A stretch of 64,000 nt of DNA, from positions 618,277,592 to 618,341,591 of the forward strand of contig NC_133328.1 in the NCBI RefSeq assembly GCF_042186555.1. Direction: 5' to 3'. This document shows, piece after piece, positions 43,855 through 54,265 of the stretch. The notes below the pieces were generated by a model. The model had not been told where the DNA came from. It ran no database searches and was given only the letters and a program-made list of their open reading frames with translations. Position numbers and translations under genes: made by a program. Each line of letters begins with the position of its first letter. Position 1 is the first letter of the stretch. The DNA is from Aquarana catesbeiana (Eukaryota > Chordata > Amphibia > Anura > Ranidae).

Positions 43855-44230
43855 CATAGCTCCCAACTGTCCCTGATTTGGAGGGAATGTCCCTGATTTG
43901 GAGCAATGTCCCTCTGTCCCTCATTCCTCCTCATTTGTCCCTCATTTTGGTTCTGATCTATATAGTTGTATATAAAATGATACTTTTTATCTATCAAAAA
44001 GTGTTTCCCAGTGCTAAACCTTTCATCTGATTTCTAAATTGCTGTATTTGTAAATTCCAAAAGCCAATATAAAGGAATAGTAGTGGTAAAAAAAAACACT
44101 TGTGGGTTTAAGCAATCTTGTTTTTTTGTACAATTCTCCTTTAAGGGGGTGTGGCAAGGGGTGTGTCCTATGCCTGCATACTTTTGCTGATAGGTGTCCC
44201 TCATTCCCATCTCAAAAAGTTGGGAGGTAT
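43855..44230 (+). mobile_element. hAT-type MITE (CTCCCAACTGTCCC), copy 4
   Basis: Starts CATAGCTCCCAACTGTCCC and ends AAAAAGTTGGGAGGTAT. The flanks CTTATAAT and GTTGTAAT match at six of eight positions. Confidence 0.85.
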
Positions 44231-44297
44231 GTTGTAATGTACATACAGTAGATCACCCAGAGCGGAATGGTTTTTTTTTGCAAACAAAAGTGGAGTT

Positions 44298-44735
44298 ATA
44301 GGGCGTACACACGGTCGGACTTTGTTCGGACATTCCGACAACAAAATCCTAGGATTTTTTCTAACGGATGTTGGCTCAAACTTGTTTTGTCTACACACGG
44401 TCACACAAAGTTGTCGGAAAATCCGATCGTTCTGAACGCGGTGACATAAAACATGTACGTCGGGACTATAAACGGGGCAGTGGCCAATAGCTTTCATCTC
44501 TTTATTTATTCTGAGCGTGCGTGGCACTTTGTCCGTCGGATTTGTGTACACACGATCGGAATTTCCGACAACGGATTTTCTTGTCGGAAAATTTTATATC
44601 CTGCTCTCCAACTTTGTGTGTCGGAAAATCCGATGGAAAATGTCCGATGGAGCCCACACACGGTCGGAATTTCCGACAACACGATCCGATCGGACATTTT
44701 CCATCGGAAAATCCGACCGTGTGTACGGGGCATTA
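44298..44735. mobile_element. ACACACGATCGG MITE, copy 4
   Basis: Ends TAGGGCGTACACACGGTCGG and CCGACCGTGTGTACGGGGCAT. It has the same internal order as copies 2 and 5, including GCGTGCGTGGCACTTTGT. Confidence 0.88.
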
Positions 44736-45640
44736 CTGTTTCAGCCAATGTTTTTTTAGTGGAAATTTTAGAAATATAACCAGGCAGGTTGTGATGAGGT
44801 GGGACGAAAGGAACCAAAATCCCTCCACCAAATCAGAATTTAGCATAAAGGGAGGTGCCATAAAAAAAAATATTCTTCATGGTCCTGGGCCAATAGATTT
44901 GTACATGAATCTGATCTTGGTATCAGCCTCTTGTAGCCTCTTTCAGTCTCAGACTAGGGGAAGGAGAAAAGAAAGTCAGGTGTACTGCAGTTCAAGGTAC
45001 TATGCTGATAGGAGGGGGGGTGGGGAGGAGTCACAGAGAGATGAGCTTATTAGTCTGATGCTTCTGCTTTGAATGTCCAGCCACAGGGTGGGAGTGGGGA
45101 GGAGACCTGTAAGTGAAAGTAAAACTGCAGCACAAAAAATTCAGGTTCCCCTCATCCTAGACAGGACTGTATTGTATGGCAGAGCTGTGTTAATCTCAAG
45201 ACTGGATGGACAGGAACACAAATCTTATAGCCAGTAAAACGGCTATCATATATGTACTTGATGTGAGTATTTAGCTGTTTGCTTGGAGTTCAGCTTCCAT
45301 GATATATTAATAAACCCAGAGCTCTATTTAAATTATTGTGTCTTTTTATATCCGTCTGGCCTTCAGTTCCAAAAAGACAAAGGCATCTATTAGAATGCTG
45401 CAAATTGGACAGAGGTCCCTTTTTTCTTCTCCTTCTCCAAAGCAGCGCACCCTGCCTTGTCAATGTGTTTAGATTACAGGATCTTCCAAGGAACACATAT
45501 CTGTTTCTTTTGGCGCGATATTAAATTCCATCCAGTGACAGCTGAAAAGAGACATTATAAATATTACATGTCTCTGCTGGCTCAGCATCACAGCCAAACT
45601 TTTATCAGTGTACAAAGGACCCTTGTCAGAGTTAAAGGGA
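44736..45640. other. Intron 3 sequence, no recognised feature
   Basis: No recurring repeat or coding signal recognised. Confidence 0.4.
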
Positions 45641-45880
45641 CACTCAAGATGGACCATTCAGAACAGCAATACATTATATGGCCAAAAGTTAGGTCGACCT
45701 CCGTCCATGTGATTGGGTTCAGGTGTTCCAAGTGAAGGGCATTGTTAATACTAATACTCAAGCTGGACCATTTAGAACAGCAATACATTATATGGCCAAA
45801 AGTTAGATCGACCTCCCTCCAAGTGATTGGGTTCAGGTGTTCCAAGTGAAGGGCATTGTTAATACTAGTGCATACAACAA
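45641..45880 (+). mobile_element. Tc1-like left end, duplicated in tandem
   Basis: ACATTATATGGCCAAAAGTTAG occurs at 45671 and 45785 within two ~114-bp units. It resembles the TATATGGCCAAAAGT terminus of a Tc1 family, and a matching transposase fragment lies beyond the LINE at 52552. Confidence 0.65.
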
Positions 45881-45904
45881 TGTATCAGACAACTGTGCTC
45901 TTCC

Positions 45905-46153
45905 AACCTTTGAGAGCCGGTTCACACAGGGGCGACTTGTCAGGCGACCTAACCGCCTGACAAGTCGCCTCCCGTTCTGTACAATGGAACCGTTCTAATA
46001 GGAGCGACGCAAGTCGCTCCGACTTAGAAAAAGGTTCCTGTACTACTTTGGGGGCGACTTGGGGCGACTTGCATAGACTTCTATACAGAAGTTGTTTTGC
46101 AAGTCGCCGCGGAAGTCGTTTGCAGGTCGCCTTGCTGAGTGAACCGGGGCTTA
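45905..46153. mobile_element. MITE built of GGCGACTTG modules
   Basis: Left end near AGCCGGTTCACACAGGGGCG, right end GAGTGAACCGGGGCTTA. Inside, GGCGACTTGTCAGGCGACCT is followed at once by its inverse, and GGCGACTT modules recur. No coding. Confidence 0.75.
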
Positions 46154-46608
46154 GTAATACTTTGGTGAAGGTCCTTTTCCTTGTCAAAAGAAGTTTATTG
46201 AGTATACAATGTTATAAAGATACATAAAGTAAGTTTACAAGGATCTATAAAGTAAGCTCATTGTTTTACAGTAGGGTTTATATAGGTAAATATCATGAAA
46301 TTTCAAATATTAAACATTGGGTTCACGTAAACCTAAATTAAAGATATATATCATTTCCTTAGTTACTTTTGTAGGTATTTAAATGATTTATACCTACTAT
46401 ACATATTGTTTACAAGTAGAGTGTATATAGGTCAAATAAATTCTGATAATGAGCTTTAATCGTAAGGTGGAGAAAAGGAAAGAGAAAGAAGAAAAAGGGT
46501 TGAAAGGTAGAGGTATGGTCCACAAGGTTGTCCCGCTCGTCAGTTTATTATTCTTTTTAGTTCTCTTTGAAGCCTTAGAATGGGTGTCTCTGTAAGTCAT
46601 TTAATCTG

Positions 46609-49600
46609 TTACCATGGCAACAGGACAGAGTCATTGAAGTTTGACAGGAACTGTTGTTTTATCCAAGGATGCCAAAGTTTTTCAAATTTTGGAATTTGAT
46701 TTTGATCGATGGCTACCATCTTAGCATGGGACATTGTATTATTCATTCTGTGAATTGTTTCTGCTAGTACCAATGTAGGAGATTTCCATGCCTTGGCCAC
46801 TGTTTGTTTTGCAGCCGTTATTAGTTGGATCATAAGTTTGAATTGAGAGAGTGTTAACCATTCCGGTTTTAGATTAAGTAAAGTTAAATATGGATCTGGT
46901 TGTATTATTTTTTTAAATATTTTAGATGCAATCACGAAGACTTCCTTCCAGAAGGTTTGGATTACTGGGCACGTCCACCATATGTGTAAATATGTGCCTA
47001 TTTCTGGGCATCCTCGAAAACAAAGAGCTGAGGTATTAGGTGAATATTTTGCCACTCTAGCGGGTACAAGGTACCAGCGAGTTAGGACTTTATAATTTGT
47101 CTCCAGTGCTAAGATGTTGGGTGAAGATGACTTAGATGTGAGCCATATGTTAGACCAGTCCGTGTCTTCTAAAGTTCGTCCCAGGTCCTCCTCCCACCTC
47201 TGAACGTAAGAGGGTCTATTAAGATTTGCTACTCCATATAATTGATTATAAAGTGATGAAATTGTACCTTTAGCAAATGGATCTTTTGTACAGATTGATT
47301 CAAAAATGGATAATTGGGATAATGGTGTATCCCCCTTTAGGAATGGTGTATAGAAATTTTTGATTTGGAGATATCTAAATATCTCAGAGTTTGGTAGATC
47401 ATATTTTTCTCTAAGCGATGGGAATGAAAGGAATGATTTAGATGCTATGAAGTCATTTAATGTCTGAATGCCTGATGTTGTCCAAGCTTTAAAAGAATTT
47501 GGGTAGATCCATGCCGGATAAAAGGCCGGATTTCTGATAAAAGAAAGGAGAGGATTGTGTGGAGATTGTAACTGATATTTGGTTTTTAGTTTATCCCAGA
47601 GAGATACAGTAAGAAGTGTTTAGTTATGGGATTATGAATTTTAAAGCGGTCTTTAGGATCAAGCCATAATAAATTTGATATTAATAGAGGGTCATTTTCT
47701 GAAGCCTCTATAAATACCCATAATGGGATTTCCTGTTTTGCATGGTATTTGGACAGACTGGCCAAATGTGCTGCTCTGTAGTAGTTAGTAAAATTAGGGT
47801 ATCCCAGGCCTCCTTTATTTTTGGGAAGATGTAGTGTGTGTATAGGTATACGTGGTTTAGAAGAGCCCCATATAAACAAAGTTGCTCTTTTTTGTACTAT
47901 TCTCAAAAAATAGGAAGGAATTGGAATAGGGAGGACTCTGAATAGATAAAGCAATTTGGGTAGAATAGTCATTTTGATTGCATTAATCTTCCCTATCCAG
48001 GATAAAGGAAGTTGCGACCATTGTTTTATTAGATTTGTGATCTGTCTTAATACAGGAGGATAATTGGTTGAGAATAAGTCAGAATGAGATGCTGTTAAAT
48101 GAATTCCAAGATATGGGATTGATTTTTCTGCCCATGTGAATGGGAGTGCAGCCCTAGCCGGGATCAATTCCATGTTTGTGAGTGAAATATTAAGCACTAG
48201 GCATTTCTTAGGATTAATCATAAGGCCGGATAGGGCTGCAAATCCATCAAGAGCTGGTATTAAGTTAATACCAGAGACCTGTGGTGATGATAGAAAAAGT
48301 AATATATCGTCTGCAAATATACATAATTTGTGTGTAATACCTCCTACTTCAATGCCAGTTATAGTTTGGTTTGTTCTGATGTATTGGGCCATGGGTTCGA
48401 GTATAAGGGCAAATAATAAGGGAGATAATGGGCAACCCTGTCGGGTACCTCTTTCGATATTAAAGGCTTCAGATTTGTATCCAGCATATTTTATATAGGC
48501 TTTGGGTTTATTATATAATGCTTTGATCCATGTTAAAAAGTGGGGTCCAAAACCCCATTTTTGTAATGAATATTGCATATATTGCCAGGATACTGTGTCA
48601 AATGCCCTCTTAATATCGAGAGATAGAAAACATAAAGGGATTTTCCGTTTTTTAGCAATATGTGCCAATAACACTGCCCTGCGTATATTATCGCCTGCCT
48701 GTCTATTTGGCATGAAGCCTACTTGATCTCTATGTATTAATTTTCCTATAATGCTATTGAGGCGTTTTGCTATTATTTTTGCTAATAATTTAATATCAAG
48801 ATTTAACAGAGAGATAGGCTGATAATTCACACAGGAAGTATCATCAGAAAGGGGTTTTGGGATCATACAAACAATTGCCATTAATGTTTCTTGCCGAAAA
48901 GAATGTCCATCTAGAAGTTTGTTAAAAGTTTCAGTGAGAATGGGAGAAAGTATTTCTGAGAATGTTTTATAGTATAAAGCCGAGTAGCCGTCTGGGCCTG
49001 GTCTTTTGTTAAGTTTTAGGTCTTTTATGGCGTTAGCAACTTCATCTATAGTTATAGGCTCTTCCAAACTGCTTTTTTGATTCTGAGATAACTCAGGTAA
49101 GGTTATTTTTGAGAAGAAGGATTCAGCCTCTGTAGGATTAAATTCATTGTTTGTCTTGTATAAAGTTGCGAGATGTGAGTGAAATTTATGGACTATTTTA
49201 ACTGGATTACAAGTGTAAACATTTTTTGATAATTTCAAACGTATTGGTTTGAAAGATTTGTTAGTTGAATTTAATGCCCGAGCCAAATATGTACCTGGTT
49301 TGTTTGTATTCATGTAGAAATTGTGTTTGGAGCGTTTGAGGGATTTATCAACTGACTCAGTGAGAAATAGATCGTATTCCAATCTAGATTTTTCCAGATG
49401 AGATTTTGTACTCTGAGATGGATTATCTTGAAATGATATGTAGGCTGCATTAAAATTGAGTTCTAGTTTTTTTGCTAGATTTTTGCATTCCCGTTTAAAT
49501 AGTGCCATTTGTCTTTGTATTGTACCACGCAAGACAGGCTTATGAGCTTCCCACAGTGTTATTGGGGAGATGTCTGTTGTATTATTAATTGATATGTATT

Positions 49601-50405
49601 CCTTTAAAGCTTGTTCAATGGCCATCTGATGTAGTGGGTGTTTGAGCATTATGTCCGGTAAGTACCACGTTGGGTCATGCGCTTTTGGTATGGCTGAGGC
49701 TATAGTAGTGTATACTGCATTATGGTCAGACCACGGAATCGGAATTATATCTGATGCAATAATTTCTGGTATCATTCCTATTGTTAGAAAAATATGATCT
49801 ATTCTGGTGAAGGTTTGATGAGGGTGCGAGAAATAAGTGAATTTCTTTTTCATTGGGTTACTTTCTCTCCACGAATCTACCAGATTGTATTTGGAAAGAA
49901 GTTGAGAAAAAGGTAATCTAGAGGTTAATTTGGATGGTGTAAAAGGTGATTTATCTAGAAATGGGAGGAGGACCTGGTTCGAATCCCCACACATTATCAC
50001 TGTTCCTATTTTGTGTGTATTAATCACTTGTAATATATGTGAGAGGAATGGTGTAGGTTGTTTGTTAGGAGCGTAGTAGGAAATCACCGTGATTGCTGTA
50101 TCCATTATATAACCCATGAGTATCAGGTATCTACCTTCTGGGTCTTTAATTTCTGATGATAAGGTGAATGGTGTGGATCGGTGAAATGCAATTAGAGTTC
50201 CCCTTTGCTTGGTACAGGCAGAAGCCGTGTAAATTTGTTGATAAAAAGGAGAAATATATTTTGGAGTAGAATCTTTGGTGAAGTGTGTTTCTTGGAGGCA
50301 TACTATGTGAGCCTTCTTGTTATGGAAAGTACGGAAGGCTTTGGTCCTTTTTTGAGGGACATTTATTCCCTGAACATTCAGGGAAAGTATATTCAGTGGT
50401 GCCAT
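46609..50405 (-). pseudogene. LINE ORF2: endonuclease and reverse transcriptase, one frameshift
   Basis: The ATG at 50405 opens MAPLNILSLNVQGIN, the first motif of an AP endonuclease, followed by CLQETH, YYAPNK, CGDSNQ, RIDHIFL and WSDHNAV (residues about 1-235). Reverse transcriptase motifs follow at about 470-740: KRPGPDGYSALYYK, NYQPISLLN (usual Arg replaced by Gln), SLDIKRAFDTVSW, GTRQGCPLSPLLF and FADDILLFL. The frame ends at 47586, but an adjacent frame continues without a stop from SLWDKLKTKYQL (about 47595) to LLPW* at 46609. It includes CFRGCP...H....C, the C-terminal Cys-rich motif. One indel near 47593-47610 thus separates this copy from a ~1,265-residue ORF2. The enzyme nicks target DNA and copies element RNA into it. 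Confidence 0.93.
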
Positions 50406-51339
50406 GGCAACAGATCAAATAGTTTTGACTTACTTTTTGTTATGCAGAGCTGACTGCGCAGATCAACCTGTGTGGACTGAAGAGATGAATAGAAACCAGT
50501 GAAGGAGTAAAGAGTAAACAAAAAACATATGAGATTAGATGATACATTGTATAAATTATTTTTTGTAAGTAATCACAACTTACCCGTGAAAGAGAATAAA
50601 TATCTCTCTCAGGGGAATAAGTGCCTTCGTCACACTCCCACATAATATGGTTGGGAGAATGAGGAGGGCTAATGGGGGTACACGGATCTTCCGCTTACAG
50701 GAGAGAAGTGCTATGTCAAAAGACATCAAAATGATGTTTCATTAATTGGAGTGCAGAATATAGTTTTTGTTGAAATTATTTATTCCAGGGTGGTTGTATA
50801 TGGTTAGTCTTGCCCTAGGCTAAATAATTCAGTTAGAAAGGTACTGTTAATAACTTTGGTATTGATGAAGATAGTTTGAATTATTTTGTGATTTTAACCC
50901 TTTTAGAGTAAACAATTACATATTTTATTCATATGTAACTGTTTAGATATGTTAACTCATAAAATTGAGGTTGTATTGCTTCAGATTAGAATAAACAAAA
51001 ACATAATTCTAGGAACTAGTTAGGTAATAATATATTTGTTTTAAGAAAAGAAAGAAAAAGCTTCCATTACTTCTGGATTATTGAACATATTTGTCCTAAA
51101 AAGTAATAAATCTATTGTTATTACCTGATAATATATAACTGAACAAGAATTTCCTTAATTCACTTATATATTCTAAGGCTATATGAATCAGAAGTAATAA
51201 GAAATATAACTGGAATGTAACATGATCCCACACAGTGTGTGACTATCAGAATGCAGTTACATTCAGTTATAAATACAGGTTTTTTTATAGAGAACCATCT
51301 CTTAGTATAATAAATGAAGAGATATCAGGAATTAGGATG
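50406..51339 (-). other. LINE inter-ORF spacer
   Basis: About 930 nt between ORF1 and ORF2 on the minus strand, A/T-rich, with only a short open frame (50440-50643). This is long for an L1-type element. It may hold regulatory sequence or a decayed insertion. Confidence 0.6.
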
Positions 51340-52407
51340 TCAGTCCATTGAATCTTCTTGGTCCATGGATGATGTGGCATAACGGCCTCTTTTGTGAGAA
51401 TGATGATTCCCATTTTGTTCTGAAATTTTCTGAGTGCTGCCTGAAGGTGAAGATGATGCCATTCTTCTGCATGTGGGAGTGTTGCTGCTTGTGGGTTCTG
51501 TCAGATTTAATTTTAAAAGGGTTTGTTGTAGTTCATCTGCTGATCTGCTTCTGTAAATTGTACCTTGGTAGTTAAATCTGACTGAAAAGGGGAAGCCCCA
51601 TTGATACATAATGTTGTGGCGTTGCAGTTCCATTAGTTGGGGTTTCATGGATCGTCTTTTAGTAATAGTAAGTTGGGATAGGTCAGCAAAAATTTGATAA
51701 TTGTGTCCTTGAAAATTAAGTTCCTTTTTTTCTCTTGCAGCAATTAGTATTTGTTCTTTCGTTCTGTAATAATGAAATTTTGTGATTATATCACGTGGGG
51801 GTCCATCTTTCTTTTTGGCTGTGAGGGCTCTGTGTACTCTGTCCAGTTCTAAACGTTCAATAGGGATATCTGGCTTTAGTTCTTGTAATAGAGCAGTAAT
51901 AGTAGATTGCAGGTCTGTCACAGTTTCAGGTATTCCCCTTATGCGCAAGTTTGAACGTCTGGCTCTATTTTCGTAATCTTCGAGCTTAGTTTGAAGTATT
52001 AAATTCTCTTCTTTTAATTGTTCCAATTCTGTTATATTTACTTGGGTTGTAATTTCAATTTCATCCATTTTTATTTCTAGGGCTGCGGTGCGGTTTCCCA
52101 GCTCTCTTATTTCTTTGGTTAGGCTTTTTGTTATTTGGTCTGAGGTTTGTTTTAAAGCCTTATGAAGCATCTTTTCAAATTGTAATAATATTACTGGGGA
52201 TACTGAGGAGGTTTGTGGAGAAGTTTGTGAGAGGATTTGTTCTGTATCTGACTCAAATGGAGAGTCTTGCTGTGACATTTTCTGTCTGTGAGAGCGCCCT
52301 GATGCTGTATATTGTGAGGTGACTGGAGCTGCTTTAGTTGCAGTGAGTGCCTGTGAGCTCTTTGTGAGGTGATTTTTATTTCTGCCACGGTTTCCTCCCA
52401 GTACCAT
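51340..52407 (-). CDS. LINE ORF1, RNA-binding chaperone
   Basis: The open frame runs from an ATG at 52530 (396 residues), but the ATG at 52407 (MVLGGNRGRNKN) is the better start because the upstream 41 residues look like leader sequence. It ends MDQEDSMD* at 51340. A heptad-rich coiled coil (about residues 65-155 from 52407; IRELGNRTAALEIKMDEIEI) precedes RRSNLRIRGIPE, the entry to the L1 ORF1 RRM domain. The C-terminal domain follows (DIITKFHYYRTKEQILIAA). Such proteins trimerise and coat element RNA. The frame is uninterrupted. Confidence 0.9.
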   Translation of the reverse strand: MVLGGNRGRNKNHLTKSSQALTATKAAPVTSQYTASGRSHRQKMSQQDSPFESDTEQILSQTSPQTSSVSPVILLQFEKMLHKALKQTSDQITKSLTKEIRELGNRTAALEIKMDEIEITTQVNITELEQLKEENLILQTKLEDYENRARRSNLRIRGIPETVTDLQSTITALLQELKPDIPIERLELDRVHRALTAKKKDGPPRDIITKFHYYRTKEQILIAAREKKELNFQGHNYQIFADLSQLTITKRRSMKPQLMELQRHNIMYQWGFPFSVRFNYQGTIYRSRSADELQQTLLKLNLTEPTSSNTPTCRRMASSSPSGSTQKISEQNGNHHSHKRGRYATSSMDQEDSMD

Positions 52408-52551
52408 ATTTCCTGCCCAAACTTTCACAGTTTGTTCCCTGGGGCAAAAAGGTTCAAATGGATACCTTTTGAGCCTGCAGGCTCCTCTTTGTCCTTCTCT
52501 TCTCTCCTCAGCGGTGTGGAGCTCTAACAATGCATGTCTGCTCCGCTAGGC

Positions 52552-52930
52552 TGGTGAAGGTCCTTTTCTATTCTGGCATGACTCTGCCCCATGTACAGAG
52601 ATAGCTCCATAAAGACATTGTTAAATGAGTTTGGTGTGGAGGAACTAAAGTGGCCTTCACAGAGCCCTGACCTCAACCCTACTGAACATTTTTGATATAA
52701 ACTGGAACATCAGCTGCGAGTCGAATCTCATCCAACATCATTACCTGACTTCAGAAATGCTTGGTTGAATGGTCATGAATTTCCACAGACACTCTCCAGA
52801 ATCTTGTGGAAAGCCTTCCCAGAAGAGTTGAGGGTGTTATAGCTGCAAAAGGTGTGACCAACTTATAAACTGAACACACTAGTGTCCATGGTTTTGGAAT
52901 GGGATGTCCAACACAGTCATATAGGTTTGG
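52552..52930 (+). pseudogene. Tc1-like transposase 3' fragment (LINE target)
   Basis: Directly after the LINE, the + strand encodes FWHDSAP (second Asp), SIKTLLNEFGVEELKWPSQ, SPDLNPTEHF (third acidic residue) and FPQTLSRILWKAFPEELRVL. The first catalytic block is missing, and the left terminus lies at 45671 before a MITE and the LINE. Stops are present. Confidence 0.82.
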
Positions 52931-52935
52931 TATTA

Positions 52936-53127
52936 TGAGTTTTGTGTAAAGGAATTGGAGAGGTCTGCACAGAGCTTTGACCTCAACCCTGCTGAAAACC
53001 TTTGGGGTTTTTTGGAACACAAACTACACGCCAGGTCTTCTCATTCAACACCAGTACCTGACCTCACAAATTGTATGTTCATCTGAATGGCACAAATTCC
53101 CAGACACACTCCAAAATGTTGTAGAAA

Positions 53128-53130
<3 letters not shown>
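52936..53130 (+). pseudogene. Second partial copy of the same transposase end
   Basis: LTSTLLKTFGVFWNT and HKFPDTLQNVVE repeat the C-terminal region of the preceding fragment with many differences, so the end was duplicated in tandem or inserted twice. Confidence 0.65.

Positions 53131-53186
<56 letters not shown>
53131..53186. repeat. (GT)n(TA)n microsatellite
   Basis: GT repeats at about 53131-53140 pass into an unbroken TA tract to 53185. Confidence 0.95.
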
Positions 53187-53188
<2 letters not shown>

Positions 53189-53252
53189 TCGGGGCTTGGG
53201 ATTCAAACTGGCAACCCAGGTGCTGCTAGGTGGAAGTGCTAACTACTTAGTG
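53187..53252 (-). mobile_element. SINE tRNA-like head, reverse
   Basis: On the minus strand it reads TAGTTAGCACTTCC, then CAGTTTGAATCCCAAGCC. GTTTGAATCC matches a pol III B box with one change. It parallels the head at 53985-54047 in the opposite orientation. Confidence 0.65.
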
Positions 53253-53262
53253 TATGTATATA

Positions 53263-53946
53263 CAGTGAGGGAAAATAGTATTTGATTCCCTGCTGATTTT
53301 GTACGTTTGCCAACTGACAAAGAAATGATCAGTCTATAATTTTAATGGTCGTTTTATTTTAACAGTGAGAGACAAATAACAACAAAAATATACAGAAAAA
53401 CGCATTTCAAAAAAGTTATAAATTGATTTGCATTTTAATGAGTGAAACAAGTATTTGACCCCTTCGCAAAACATGACTTAGTACTTGGTGGCTTGGCGAT
53501 GGTCTTGTAGCCCATTCAAGCCTTGTGTTGGTCTACAATCTTGTCGCTGACATCCTTGGACAGCTCTTTGGTCTTGGCCATGGTGGAGAGATTGGAATCT
53601 GATGGATTGCTTCTGTGGACAGGTGTATTTTATGCAGGTAACAAGCTGAGATTAGGAGCACTCCCTTTAAGAGAGTGCTAATAATCTCAGCTCGTTACCT
53701 GTATAGAAGACACCTGGGAGCCAGAAATCTTGCTGATTGATAAGGGATCAAATACTTATTTCACTCATTAAAATGCAAATCCATTTATAACTTTTTTGAA
53801 ATGAGTTTTTCTGGATATTGTTGTTGTTATTTTGTCTCTCACTGGTAAAATAAACCGACCAATAAAATTATAGACTGATCATTTCTTTGTCAGTGGGCAA
53901 ACGTACAAAATCAGCAGGGGGATCAAATACTTTTTTCCCTCACTTG
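53263..53946 (-). mobile_element. Internally deleted Tc1-like element
   Basis: The ends CAGTGAGGGAAAATAGTATT and CAAATACTTTTTTCCCTCACTTG form inverted repeats of nearly 200 bp, with TA at 53261-53262 and 53947-53948. On the minus strand an ATG at about 53582 gives MAKTKELSKDVSDKIV and then a stop, so only the N-terminal start of the transposase remains. A foldback (AACAAGCTGAGATTA and TAATCTCAGCTCGTT) lies at 53640-53697. Confidence 0.92.
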
Positions 53947-53975
53947 TATATACATTGTAATGTATATATACACAT

Positions 53976-54265
53976 CTATAGTGGCTATGTAGTTAGCACA
54001 ATTCCGCTTGGCAGCACTAGGGTCTTCAGTTTGAATCCCAACCATGATACTACTTGCCTAGGGTTTGCATGTTCTCTTTGTGCCTGTGTGGGTTTCCTCC
54101 GGGTACTCCGGTTTCCTCCCACATGCCAAAGACATGCTGGGAGGTTAATTGGCCCCTGTCTGAATTGCCCCTAGTACTGTATATGTATGTATGTATGAAT
54201 ATGAGTAATGGACCTTAGACTGTAAGCTCCTTGACAGCAGGGACAGATGTGAATGTAAAAAAAAA
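53976..54265 (+). mobile_element. tRNA-derived SINE
   Basis: The head TAGTTAGCAC...TTTGAATCCC resembles pol III A and B boxes. It is followed by the conserved block GTGGGTTTCCTCCGGGTACT and TTTCCTCCCACATGCCAAAG, then CCTTAGACTGTAAGCTCCTT. The tail ends near GATGTGAATGTAAAA. I recall closely similar central blocks in other vertebrate SINE-like repeats; the family is not named here. Confidence 0.72.

Larger units (their letters stand above)
46180..52551 (-). mobile_element. Near-intact L1-superfamily LINE
   Basis: A perfect 17-bp duplication TGGTGAAGGTCCTTTTC at 46163-46179 and 52552-52568 brackets the element. In element orientation (minus strand) it has a short 5' part, ORF1, a ~0.93 kb spacer, ORF2, and a 3' end AATAAACTTCTTTTGACAAG with no poly(A). 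It inserted into a Tc1 transposase remnant. The length is 6.37 kb, about full size, although the 5' end may be slightly truncated because ORF1 starts within about 150 bp of it. The exact clade (L1 or Tx1) is not resolved. Confidence 0.93.

Noticed and set aside
48136..48726. Plus-strand open frames within the LINE
   Set aside because: They are complements of ORF2 and have no independent support.
53985..54050. Functional tRNA gene
   Set aside because: Only pol III box-like motifs are present; there is no cloverleaf or anticodon arm, and the head is joined to a SINE body.
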